Assembly: GCF_014764405.1 (NCBI RefSeq)
Contig: NZ_CP061725.1
Location: forward strand, 6,696,001-6,760,000
Direction: 5' to 3'
Origin: Micromonospora craniellae
GTDB taxonomy: Bacteria > Actinomycetota > Actinomycetes > Mycobacteriales > Micromonosporaceae
Length of the DNA stretch: 64,000 bases
The translations under genes and the position numbers were made by a program. This document shows, piece by piece, positions 51,964-59,967 of the stretch (its first letter is position 1; the number at the start of each line of letters is the position of its first letter). The notes under the pieces were generated by a model. It saw only the letters and a program-made list of their open reading frames with translations, had not been told where the DNA came from and ran no database searches.

Positions 51964-52616
51964 GCAGCTTGCTCGCCCAGGTCATCGCGCAGCTCAAGTC
52001 GGCTGTTGACCAACTGGATGAACTCGCGGTACGCGCTACACGCGCCGCAACGGATGCCACCGAGGCAAACGCCATCTACGCGAGAGTCGGCACGGGCTCT
52101 GACCACCCGACGCTCCGCGCGGCGATGGCCCACAGCCGCACCGGCACCGACAAGGCGCACCGGTTAGCCCGGCTCAGCAGCGAAGCAGCCCGGAGTGTCA
52201 GTGCGTACCTCGATGCCATCGCCCCGGGCTCGGTGCCTCAGGCAGCCGCCGCATCCGGGCCACCGTCTGGCGGAGATCTCGCGGCCGACAGCGACCGACG
52301 CGACCTCGCCCGCTCAAGAACGGGCGGATTCCTGAACCGCTTCGCACGAAACGCCGACGATGCGCAGGACCTGGCGTCAGAGTCGACTCAGACACTTCAA
52401 CAGTGGGCCAAGGCCCTTCGCGACACCAACGGTTCCTCCGGCACCCAATCAGCCGGCACCGGCACCCCGCCTACCCCGGCAGCCTCACCTCGGCAGAAGA
52501 TAGACGGGGCCGAGGCTGCGGGGAACCTTGTCGTGTTCGGTCTGCTGGCTGGTGTGGCAACGCATCGCGCCGCCAGATTGATCCGCAAGTGGAGAGCGAG
52601 GGGACAACAGAGGTGA
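51960..52616 (+). CDS. Helical protein with C-terminal membrane anchor, tandem family member C
   Basis: A 218-residue protein. Its first ~88 residues resemble member A (GTGSDHPTLRAAMAHSRTGT then AARSVSAYLDAI). A Ser/Asp-rich linker and a second helical part follow, then a likely membrane helix GNLVVFGLLAGVAT with an RLIRKWRARGQQR basic tail. This suggests a membrane-tethered member of a small-protein complex. ATGA overlap upstream and GTGA overlap downstream indicate tight coupling. No known function. Confidence 0.68.
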   Translation: MSSLLAQVIAQLKSAVDQLDELAVRATRAATDATEANAIYARVGTGSDHPTLRAAMAHSRTGTDKAHRLARLSSEAARSVSAYLDAIAPGSVPQAAAASGPPSGGDLAADSDRRDLARSRTGGFLNRFARNADDAQDLASESTQTLQQWAKALRDTNGSSGTQSAGTGTPPTPAASPRQKIDGAEAAGNLVVFGLLAGVATHRAARLIRKWRARGQQR

Positions 52617-53041
52617 CGGAACAACCGCTGGGCGACCTGATCCGGGCTCTAGCCGAGGCTGACTGGGACGCTGTAGACACTTTGGTGGTCGAGATCGGCC
52701 AGCAGGGTATGGCGAACGGCCTGCGGGTCATCGGTGCCGCCTTCGCCCTCGCAGCCAACCGACGCTTCGGCCCTAACACCACCCCAACCGAGGTGGCTCA
52801 CTGGGTAGCCGGGCTCCGCGCTCAGTACCGAGGACATGAGCCCTTTCCCGCCCTCGAAATGGAAGGTCTCATCCGAGCCGCCCTCGGCGAACCGGAACTG
52901 GTCGACACCATCGCCCCCGAGACCGCGCTCGGCGCCGAGCTCTTCATGCTCGGACAGATCCTCCTGGACCAGAACCTGAGTGCGACGGAACTTGACGAGC
53001 TCGTGACGGACGCGGAGGAACTCGCGGCCGAGCACCTGTAG
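52613..53041 (+). CDS. Helical acidic protein of unknown function
   Basis: A 142-residue acidic protein (LGDLIRALAEADWDAVDTLV, LFMLGQILLDQNLSATELDE, LVTDAEELAAEHL), last in the four-gene operon. A clear paralogue, internally deleted, lies at 55379-55637 after the TPR regulator gene. The same gene therefore occurs twice within 3 kb on either side of two regulator genes, suggesting a local duplication. Function unknown. Confidence 0.7.
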   Translation: MTEQPLGDLIRALAEADWDAVDTLVVEIGQQGMANGLRVIGAAFALAANRRFGPNTTPTEVAHWVAGLRAQYRGHEPFPALEMEGLIRAALGEPELVDTIAPETALGAELFMLGQILLDQNLSATELDELVTDAEELAAEHL

Positions 53042-53135
53042 GCATCGGTCGTCGGGTAGCAGCGATCTCAGCAGCACGCCGACCTCTTCGGCGGCAGCGA
53101 AGCTAAGCGTCCCAGGCTGCGAGGCCCACCCTCCT

Positions 53136-53879
53136 TCAGCCCTGCGGCTCGGCGGGCCTGCCGTCGGACCACAGCGACTCGAAGTGCTCCACGTAGCGGT
53201 CGAATACTCCGCCGTCCTGCGCACGCCGCAGGTGCAGCGTCACGGAGTCCTGCCCGAGCCCTGCACCGATGTGCGTGGCGACGACGGCCTCATCGTCGAA
53301 GATCCACACGGACATGGCGATATGGCGATCGGACAACCGGACCGGAACCCCTGCGTCGACCTTGCCGATCTCAGCCCGTGTCATCGCGATGCGCGTCGCC
53401 AAGGTGAGCGGGGTCGCTTCCAGCCGGTCTCGTTCGGCCGTGACTGGACTGTCCGGATCGCCGAGCAGGAAACGCACGTCCGCCCCGGCCTTGGCCTTGG
53501 CTGCGAGGACTGCGGCACCATCGGGCACTTCCAGCCACACGAAGTAGCTGGTGTAGCCACCGAACCACAACCGGGAGTCGGCACGCCCGATCGCCTCGCG
53601 AAAGATCGATCGGGGAAGATCGGCTCGGCGTGGGTACATGCCGACCAGTTCCCGATCAGTCCCAAGTTTCGCAGCGCGTCGGATGATGTCGGGCCACAGC
53701 ATGCTCACATCTTTGCTCAACACTTCGGCTGCGCGCACCCTTGAGCGGGGATGCGGCACGCGTCCCCGGCTTACCCACCGCTCCACTGTCTTTGCGTCCA
53801 CATCACACCGTTCAGCCAGGTCAGCAGCGGTGAATCCGGCCGCCGACATCGCTCTCCTCAGTTCATCGTTCCGCGCCAT
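53136..53879 (-). CDS. HTH regulator with C-terminal phospholipase-D-like domain
   Basis: A 247-residue protein from ATG 53879. Residues 1-60 form an XRE-type HTH (ELRRAMSAAGFTAADLAERC, DVDAKTVERWVSRGRVPHPR). The rest matches the C-terminal domain common in actinobacterial HTH proteins: DLPRSIFREAIGRADSRLWF, VRFLLGDPDSPVTAERDRLE and SVTLHLRRAQDGGVFDRYVE. This fold is related to phospholipase D, but no HKD motif is visible, so it is probably a ligand-sensing domain. It converges on the small-protein operon and may regulate it or its neighbours. Confidence 0.82.
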   Translation of the reverse strand: MARNDELRRAMSAAGFTAADLAERCDVDAKTVERWVSRGRVPHPRSRVRAAEVLSKDVSMLWPDIIRRAAKLGTDRELVGMYPRRADLPRSIFREAIGRADSRLWFGGYTSYFVWLEVPDGAAVLAAKAKAGADVRFLLGDPDSPVTAERDRLEATPLTLATRIAMTRAEIGKVDAGVPVRLSDRHIAMSVWIFDDEAVVATHIGAGLGQDSVTLHLRRAQDGGVFDRYVEHFESLWSDGRPAEPQG

Positions 53880-54043
53880 GGCTGGGGACCTTTCGAAGAC
53901 GTCCCCGCATAGTCTCACGCTGGCGGTGCAACCGTCCGTGACGCACCGGCAACCTTTCGCATATGGCGGTACTCGCCGCCAGATTGAGGGGCAAGGGCAC
54001 GGCGACTTCCTGCTCCCAGCCCATTCGATAGACGAGGGGCGTC

Positions 54044-54190
54044 GTGGCTCACATGGCTATATCGGTCGTTCTCGGCGGGTTGGTGCCGGGCTTCCTGCTT
54101 GGGTTGTTCGCGTTTCGGGTGAAGTCGCGGTGGTGTCCGCGCTGCGGGGAGTCGACCGACGCTGTGCCCCCGACCGGTGGCGGCAGATGA
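54044..54190 (+). CDS. 48-residue membrane protein with a CxxC zinc-ribbon knuckle
   Basis: GTG 54044 behind GAGGGG encodes VAHMAISVVLGGLVPGFLLG, LFAFRVKSRW, then CPRCGES and a short Gly/Pro tail; ATG 54053 is the alternative start. One membrane helix is followed by a basic patch and a CPRCG half zinc site. Its stop overlaps the start of the TPR regulator (ATGA), so it is co-translated and probably real despite its size. Role unknown. Confidence 0.6.
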   Translation: MAHMAISVVLGGLVPGFLLGLFAFRVKSRWCPRCGESTDAVPPTGGGR

Positions 54191-55329
54191 CCCACCGGCG
54201 TGACCACAACTCCGTGCCTCTCGGGCGGCGGGTGGCTGAGCTGCGGGCGCACCGGGGCATGACGCAGCAGGCGTTCGCGGACCGGCTCGGCAAGTCGAAG
54301 AGTTGGGTCGACAAGGTCGAACGCGGCGTACGTCAGCTCGACCGGTACTCGGTGATCCAGGAGATCGCCGACGTGCTGCGTCTCGATCCGGAGATGCTCC
54401 TCGCTCCCCGCCGGCCGCCGCCGACGACGCCGACTCTGGACGGTGTCGACGCGATCCGGGCCGCACTGGCCTGCTACCAGCACCGACCGCAGCACACCAC
54501 GGCGCAGCAGGCCGCCCGGCAGGTCACACACGCCTGGATGAGCTACCAGCACGGCCGCTACCCGCAACTCCTGAGCGCCCTACCCGACCTGCTCGACGCC
54601 ACCCACGGCACCCGCATTCTGCTGGCGTCGACCTACCGGATCACCGCCGCCGTGCTGGTCAAACTCGACCACGCCGACCTCGCCTGGCTCGCCGCCGACC
54701 GCGCCGTCACCACCGCCGCCGACGACCCCACCCTGACCGCCCCCGCCACCATCGGCGTCGCCCAGGCGCTGCGTGCCCTCGGCCACCACCGCCTCGCCCT
54801 CACCGCCGCCCTCACCGCCGCGGACACCACGGACGACCACGCCGTACGCGGCACCCTGCACCTTGAGGCCGGACTCGCCGCCGCCGCCGACGGCGACCGC
54901 CGCAACGCCCACGACCTGCTCGACCACGCCGCCGCCCTCGCCGAAGGCCCCCTCGACCACACCGACCCGCATCACACCGGCTTCGGACCGGTCGCCGTCC
55001 AGGCGGCACGCTCCCTCGCCGCCCACCGCCTCGGCGACACCGTCGAATCCGTCCAACGCCACGAAGCCGCCGTCCGTAGCGACGGCTGGCCCCGACTGCC
55101 ACCCGAACACCGCGCCGCCCACCTCGTCAACGCCGCCCACGCCCACCCCGACATCGGCGACCCCGGCCGAGCCGGACACGTACTGCTCGACGCCGACAGC
55201 ATCGCACCCGCCGAGGTCCGCAGCCGCCCCGCCGCCCGTACCCTCCTCACCCAGATCATCCAACGCGGACCCGCACCGGCCGATGTCGCGCGACTGGCCG
55301 CCGTCGTCGGCCTGACCCGACAGCCCTGA
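54187..55329 (+). CDS. XRE-family regulator with TPR-like helical repeats
   Basis: A 380-residue protein; ATG 54187 overlaps the small membrane-protein stop. The N-terminal HTH is LGRRVAELRAHRGMTQQAFA followed by DRLGKSKSWVDKVERGVRQL. The C-terminal 280 residues are Ala/His/Asp-rich TPR-type helical repeats (for example RAVTTAADDPTLTAPATIGV). This is the common actinomycete plan of an HTH plus a TPR sensor that responds to a peptide or partner protein. Neighbouring small helical proteins are candidate partners (inference). Confidence 0.87.
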   Translation: MTHRRDHNSVPLGRRVAELRAHRGMTQQAFADRLGKSKSWVDKVERGVRQLDRYSVIQEIADVLRLDPEMLLAPRRPPPTTPTLDGVDAIRAALACYQHRPQHTTAQQAARQVTHAWMSYQHGRYPQLLSALPDLLDATHGTRILLASTYRITAAVLVKLDHADLAWLAADRAVTTAADDPTLTAPATIGVAQALRALGHHRLALTAALTAADTTDDHAVRGTLHLEAGLAAAADGDRRNAHDLLDHAAALAEGPLDHTDPHHTGFGPVAVQAARSLAAHRLGDTVESVQRHEAAVRSDGWPRLPPEHRAAHLVNAAHAHPDIGDPGRAGHVLLDADSIAPAEVRSRPAARTLLTQIIQRGPAPADVARLAAVVGLTRQP

Positions 55330-55378
55330 CCTGTGCGGCTCGCCGAATCTCGACCTCCGCCCAGACCACCTGTGAGGC

Positions 55379-55637
55379 ATGATGCACCGACTACCGCTTG
55401 GCGACCTGATCCGCGCCTTCAGCCGGGCCGACTGGGACACCGCCGAGGTACTCCTCGCGGAGATCGACGGAAGCGGTCCTTCGTGAACCGGACCTGATCG
55501 ACGACATTCCGGTCGACACCATGGTCGGAGCGGAAGTCATCGGCCTCGCCCAGATCCTCCTCGAAGCGAAGATGAACCCATCCGAACTCGACGAGTTCGT
55601 CACCGAGGCTGAGTACCTCGCGACCGAGGACCTGTAG
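55379..55637 (+). pseudogene. Internally deleted paralogue of the 52613 gene
   Basis: ATG 55379 gives MMHRLPLGDLIRAFSRADWD and ends at a stop after EIDGSGPS. In the next frame REPDLIDDIPVDTMVGAEVI, GLAQILLEAKMNPSELDEFV and TEAEYLATEDL (stop 55637) match the C-terminal half of the 142-residue protein at 52613. About 55 codons of the middle are missing. Confidence 0.78.
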
Positions 55638-55723
55638 GCAATGAACGGTACGAGGGCTCGACCCGAAGCATATGGCGACTAAAGTGGACGCCATCTGACC
55701 CGGACCTCAGGAGGTGGAGGGAA

Positions 55724-56362
55724 GTGGCATACCCCGAGGCGCTGACGGCGGCGCTTGGCGGTGTGACCGTCCACCAACTCCGCCGGTGGCGAGCTGGGAC
55801 GTCACCGGTGCTCGCTCCCGAGGCCAGTTCGAGCAGACCGATTCTGTACAGCTTCAGAGATCTGATAGCCATCCGCACGGTGGCCAACCTTCGCGCGGAT
55901 TTCTCGCTGCAGAAGATCCGAAAAGCATTGGCCATCCTGCACGACCTGACCGATGTCGACCATCTCGCGCACTATCGCCTCTTCGGCGACGGCCGCACCA
56001 TCGTGTGGGCGACCGAGGGCGAGCAGGTGGACATCCTCAAACGGCCGGGTCAGAGACTGCTGATCACCATGACCGACGTGCTCGGGGAGTTTCAAGGCTG
56101 GACCGGCGAGACCATCGTTCCACTGCGCAGACCCAAAGCCGGTATCGAGATCGATCCCGACGTGCTGCATGGCTACCCGGTCGTCGAGGACACCCGCATC
56201 CCCTACAGCACAGTGTCGGGTCTCGTTACCGACGGTCTGGACGCTGCGGGCATTCGCTACTTCTACCCGTCGGTCAGCGAGCTCGGAGTGACCGGAGCGG
56301 TGGAGTTCGACCACTACGTCCGGACGTACAACAGCCGGGATGCCAACATGCGGACGGCATGA
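55724..56362 (+). CDS. DUF433 antitoxin-like protein with MerR-type HTH
   Basis: A 212-residue protein; GTG 55724 follows AGGAGGTGGAGG. The N-terminal half is a MerR/VapB-like HTH (ALGGVTVHQLRRWRAGTSPV, YSFRDLIAIRTVANLRADFS). The C-terminal DUF433 part has DVLHGYPVVEDTRIPYSTVS and DGLDAAGIRYFYPSVSE. DUF433 proteins are antitoxins for PIN-like DUF5615 nucleases, and such a gene follows four bases downstream. It should bind and repress its own promoter with the toxin. Confidence 0.85.
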   Translation: MAYPEALTAALGGVTVHQLRRWRAGTSPVLAPEASSSRPILYSFRDLIAIRTVANLRADFSLQKIRKALAILHDLTDVDHLAHYRLFGDGRTIVWATEGEQVDILKRPGQRLLITMTDVLGEFQGWTGETIVPLRRPKAGIEIDPDVLHGYPVVEDTRIPYSTVSGLVTDGLDAAGIRYFYPSVSELGVTGAVEFDHYVRTYNSRDANMRTA

Positions 56363-56365
56363 GAC

Positions 56366-56887
56366 TTGAAGATTCTCCTGGATGAGCAGGTGCCGGAGCC
56401 CGTACTCGATCCGCTGGGGCATCTGCTCCGATCACGCCACACTGTCGATCACGACCAGACCATCGGTTGGAAGCGCAAGAAGGACATCCACCTCCTGCCC
56501 GATCTGGCAGCCCGGGGATACCACGTTCTGGTCACCGCAGACCTGAACCAGCTCTATCGGGAAGACGAGTGCAAGCTGATCCACAAACACGGCTTCCATC
56601 ACGTGCGGTTCAAGCAGGTCGGCACGGGGGTCACCGCGACCGCCAGCGCGATTGCCACTATCGTCGCGGGCCTGCCAGCAGTCCTCCCCGAGCTTGAGTG
56701 TGCCGAGAGTCAGCGGCTGGTGCTGCTCAAGCCCGTCCGCAGCAGCAAGAGCCAGTTCGAGATGGTCGATCCTCGGGTTGACCCGCCGCCGTACTGGTTC
56801 GGCCGAGGGCAGGCTGGCAGCGGGCTGGGCATGAAGCCGCCCCGCCAGCGCGGAAAGTCCGTCAGCAGCAAGCTGCACAAATCCTAG
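56366..56887 (+). CDS. PIN-like (DUF5615/Mut7-C type) toxin
   Basis: A 173-residue protein from TTG 56366, four bases after the antitoxin stop. It starts MKILLDEQVPEPVLDPLGHL, the PIN-like first strand with Asp6 and Glu7. DHDQTIGWKRKKDIHLLPDL and GYHVLVTADLNQL carry the other acidic residues of the DUF5615 nuclease site. The C-terminal ~60 residues are an extra basic tail not usual in the family. It is expected to cleave RNA and to be neutralised by the DUF433 protein. Confidence 0.82.
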   Translation: MKILLDEQVPEPVLDPLGHLLRSRHTVDHDQTIGWKRKKDIHLLPDLAARGYHVLVTADLNQLYREDECKLIHKHGFHHVRFKQVGTGVTATASAIATIVAGLPAVLPELECAESQRLVLLKPVRSSKSQFEMVDPRVDPPPYWFGRGQAGSGLGMKPPRQRGKSVSSKLHKS

Positions 56888-57101
56888 GCCGCGCCGCCTG
56901 TCTACTGCTGGTGGCAGATGTCTGGATTGGCTTCCCTGATCAGCTGGCCACAGAAGGTGCGACTCTGTCGGATTTCGGCTGATCAACTTGCTGCCGGCGA
57001 ATCGTGGCAGGTCATTCGCCCCTGATTCAGGGAGCGCATGGCTGTCGATGCCCACTGGATGATCGGTTGATTGACGGTCCCGGCCGTCGGCACAACCCTG
57101 G
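56888..57101. other. Leader region of the NACHT operon
   Basis: 214 bases without a supportable gene. TTGATTGACGG near 57067 could be a -35 region for the NACHT operon. No terminator-like stem stands out. Confidence 0.3.
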
Positions 57102-59447
57102 GTGTCCGCAGTGTCCGCCCGAGAGTCGCGGACCAGCCTACGTCCCGGATGGTTGATGCAGTTGTTGACGGCAGCCGGAGCGTCGACGCCGGACGGCGAT
57201 CGCGTCGAGACCTACCGTGCCACCCTTCGGCGCAGGCTACGGCTCGACCCGGTCGAGTCCTCGATTCCCCTTGAGGTGCGCAGCACGACCCTGGCCGGGT
57301 CCGACACGTCCGAGTCGCTGCTCGACCTGGTCCGCACCGGCGAGGAATCCCGGATCGTCCTGCTGGGCAATCCGGGCGCGGGAAAGACTACGCTCGCCAA
57401 GCAGCTCTGCCTCGACCTCGTCGAATCCTCCCCGGACCGGATACCGGTCTTCGCCGAGCTCAAGCGCTACCAGGCCACCAGCCGCGACATCCGGACCCTG
57501 CTGCGCGCGCAGACGCCGGACCTCTGGCCACGGGACGAGAAGGAGCTTCCCGGCCGGGTGGGTGTCGTGGTGCTAGACGGGTTGAACGAGGTCGCCGAGA
57601 GCCAGCTGCACGACGCGTTGGCAGACATCGAGGAGTTCATCGACTCGCCGGATGTGGCCGACGTGACCTGCGTACTGACCTGTCGGGCGGTGGACTTTCC
57701 CACCAGCTACGGGCCGTCGTTCGCCCGCTACGAGGTGGTGCCGGTCAGTGCGGCGTCGGCGCAGCGCTACCTCGATGAGCGGCTCGGCCCGAAGCGTGCC
57801 GAGCAGGTGTGGCGGCAGCTGCCCCACCGGCTGCGGACCCTGTGCCACTCACCGCTGCTCCTCGGCATGCTGACCACCGTCCTGCTCGACGAGGCGGACA
57901 CCGACCGGGACCTGCCCCGCAACAGGGGAGCCGTCTACGCCCGGTTCCTCAGCCAGTTGAACCGGCGGACCCGCGAACGCAACCGGGTGGAGACCCCGGA
58001 GGACATCCGGGAGGCGTGTCTGGCCTTCCTGGCGTACCGGTTGAAGAACGAACGGGTGGACGTCCCCCGGATCGAGCTCGGGGAGTACGTGACAAAGGAC
58101 TTCTTCGACCCGAGTTGGCACATTCCCATCGGCGCCCTGCAACGGGAGGTGCTGGACCTGCCCCCGATGGGTGCGGTGTCCTCGTCCCAACCGGACGCCG
58201 CCTCCCACCGATCGTTCATGCACCAGAGCTTCCAGGAGTACTACACCGCGGTGTACCTGAAATCGTGGCTCAGCAGACCGCCACAAGAAGGGATCCGCCT
58301 GGCCGACCTGCGGACCGAGCTCGGCGCCGGGGCAGTCGCCTGGCGGGAGACGTTCTGCTTTCTCAGCGGGATGCTGGACGACTCGACCGAGCTGGTGCGG
58401 GCCTGCCGCAAGGCCGAGAACCACCTGCTCGCCGCCGGCTGCATCGAGCACGCCAACACGGTCCTGCCCGCCGAGGTCGACGACTTCATCTGCCAGACGT
58501 TGGACGCGTTCAAGTACGGCGACGGCTTCAACTACCACCTCATGTTCGCGCTCCAGCGGGTGACGGACCGCAGCAGCAGCGGTCTGCCCCGCCGGGTGGC
58601 CGACGACATCGGCTACTGGGCGGAGAAGTACAGCAGGTCCAGGTCGGACCCACAGACGATTGCCACCAGCGTGACCGATGAGCAGGTGATCGCCATGGTG
58701 ACCGACGGATCGCCGCACGAGCGGATCGACGCGGTGTGGACGCTGGGGCAGCGTCAGGTCGGCTCCGCCCTGCCGATGCTGGAGGCGCTGGCCGTACGCG
58801 AGACCGACGAGGCGGTACGCGAGTACGCCGTCGTCGCGCTCGGCCGGATCGCCGCCGAGCGGTCGTTCCCGATCCTCCGGCAGATCGCGACCTCGAACGA
58901 CGAGAACAAATGGATCCGCTCGTACGCCCTGCACGCCATCGGCTCGTTCCCGACGCCGGAGGCGGTCGCGGTCCTGGTCGACTACCTGACCCAACCCGAT
59001 CGCCAGCCCTTCGCCGACGACGCGGCCTGGCCCCTCAGTGTCCTGGCGCGATCCCACCACGAACTGGTCCGGCCGCAGCTGCCCGTGTTGCTCGAGGTGC
59101 TCCACCGGGAAGCCCTGGACCGCTACACCAAGGGCTGCGTCCTCTACGTCTTCGGTTGCGGCGGATTCACCGAAGCCAACGACGCGATCCTCGACTACCT
59201 GGAGACCGAGGAGGACCCGTACGTCCTGGAGGACGGCGCGCACGCGCTCGGTGCCCTCGGCCTGCGGACGAGCCTCGGGTTGTTGTCCCGGCTGGCTGAC
59301 CCGGCGGTGTCGGGCGATGCCATGACGAGGCGGGAGGCACTCCGGTCGCTCGTCGCCCTCGACGGCGTCGAGTCACCGGCGGCCCGGGCAGCCCGGCAGG
59401 ACCCGGCCTCGTTCGTTCGTGACGTCGTCGAGAGACACGACCGGTGA
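57102..59447 (+). CDS. NACHT NTPase with C-terminal HEAT repeats (NLR-like defence protein)
   Basis: A 781-residue STAND NTPase. Walker A LLGNPGAGKTTLAKQL (89-97) and the NACHT Walker B VGVVVLDGLNEVAESQLHDA (about 154-170) with the acidic cluster typical of NACHT. The winged-helix region holds LCHSPLLLGMLTTVLL and SFMHQSFQEYYTAVYL. Residues about 540-775 are HEAT repeats (AVREYAVVALGRIAAERSFP) as the sensor. The N-terminal ~80 residues contain no recognisable effector domain, so the effector is probably a partner protein. The start is uncertain (GTG 57102, GTG 57114 or ATG 57156). Bacterial NACHT proteins of this layout protect against phage. Confidence 0.87.
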   Translation: MSAVSARESRTSLRPGWLMQLLTAAGASTPDGDRVETYRATLRRRLRLDPVESSIPLEVRSTTLAGSDTSESLLDLVRTGEESRIVLLGNPGAGKTTLAKQLCLDLVESSPDRIPVFAELKRYQATSRDIRTLLRAQTPDLWPRDEKELPGRVGVVVLDGLNEVAESQLHDALADIEEFIDSPDVADVTCVLTCRAVDFPTSYGPSFARYEVVPVSAASAQRYLDERLGPKRAEQVWRQLPHRLRTLCHSPLLLGMLTTVLLDEADTDRDLPRNRGAVYARFLSQLNRRTRERNRVETPEDIREACLAFLAYRLKNERVDVPRIELGEYVTKDFFDPSWHIPIGALQREVLDLPPMGAVSSSQPDAASHRSFMHQSFQEYYTAVYLKSWLSRPPQEGIRLADLRTELGAGAVAWRETFCFLSGMLDDSTELVRACRKAENHLLAAGCIEHANTVLPAEVDDFICQTLDAFKYGDGFNYHLMFALQRVTDRSSSGLPRRVADDIGYWAEKYSRSRSDPQTIATSVTDEQVIAMVTDGSPHERIDAVWTLGQRQVGSALPMLEALAVRETDEAVREYAVVALGRIAAERSFPILRQIATSNDENKWIRSYALHAIGSFPTPEAVAVLVDYLTQPDRQPFADDAAWPLSVLARSHHELVRPQLPVLLEVLHREALDRYTKGCVLYVFGCGGFTEANDAILDYLETEEDPYVLEDGAHALGALGLRTSLGLLSRLADPAVSGDAMTRREALRSLVALDGVESPAARAARQDPASFVRDVVERHDR

Positions 59448-59496
59448 GGAGCTTCGGAATGGCAGCACGTGCTGATCCAGCGGGAGGTGAGCCGCC

Positions 59497-59967
59497 GTGA
59501 GCACTGACGAGAGCAGGGTTGATCTCCGCACCGCCGCCGAGCTGACCTTCGTCGACACGAGTGCGTGGCGCGCACTCCTCGACCGCGACGACATCCATCA
59601 CGAGCACGTGGTGGCGGCGATCGCCCGCTGTGCCCCGGAGTCGCTTGTCACCACCCGGCAGATCACTGTGGAGATGTCCCGGCGCTGTGCCGAGTACGAC
59701 GATCCCCTGATCGCAGTCACCTTCACGTGGCGTCTCTGGCGGGGTGACTTCGCGCAGGTGATCGAGCCGGAACCGGTGGTGCAGCAGGCGGCCTGGGAAC
59801 GGTTCAAGTACGCCCGTCGGACCGGTGCCAGCTTCGTCGACTGTGTCAGCGTCACATTCATCCGCTGGTACGGCATACGCCGCGTCGTCGCGTACGGGAC
59901 GGCGTTTCATCGTCTGCTCGACGAGTCGCGCTCCGGCCCGGATCGCGAACTGCGTGCGGAGGCATAG
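59497..59967 (+). CDS. PIN-domain protein in the NACHT operon
   Basis: A 156-residue PIN-domain protein from GTG 59497, 49 bp after the NACHT stop. The first catalytic Asp20 is in LTFVDTSAWRALLDRDDIHH and a second acidic site is GASFVDCVSVTFIRWYGIRR. The usual last Asp (TFDxHF) is replaced in VVAYGTAFHRLLDE, so activity may be altered. There is no adjacent VapB-type antitoxin, which argues against a simple toxin-antitoxin pair and for a role with the NACHT protein. Confidence 0.8.
   Translation: MSTDESRVDLRTAAELTFVDTSAWRALLDRDDIHHEHVVAAIARCAPESLVTTRQITVEMSRRCAEYDDPLIAVTFTWRLWRGDFAQVIEPEPVVQQAAWERFKYARRTGASFVDCVSVTFIRWYGIRRVVAYGTAFHRLLDESRSGPDRELRAEA

Noticed and set aside
59497..59967. PIN protein as a classical VapC toxin
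   Set aside because: No antitoxin gene of VapB size or motif is adjacent; the neighbours are the NACHT gene and a 423-residue membrane protein.
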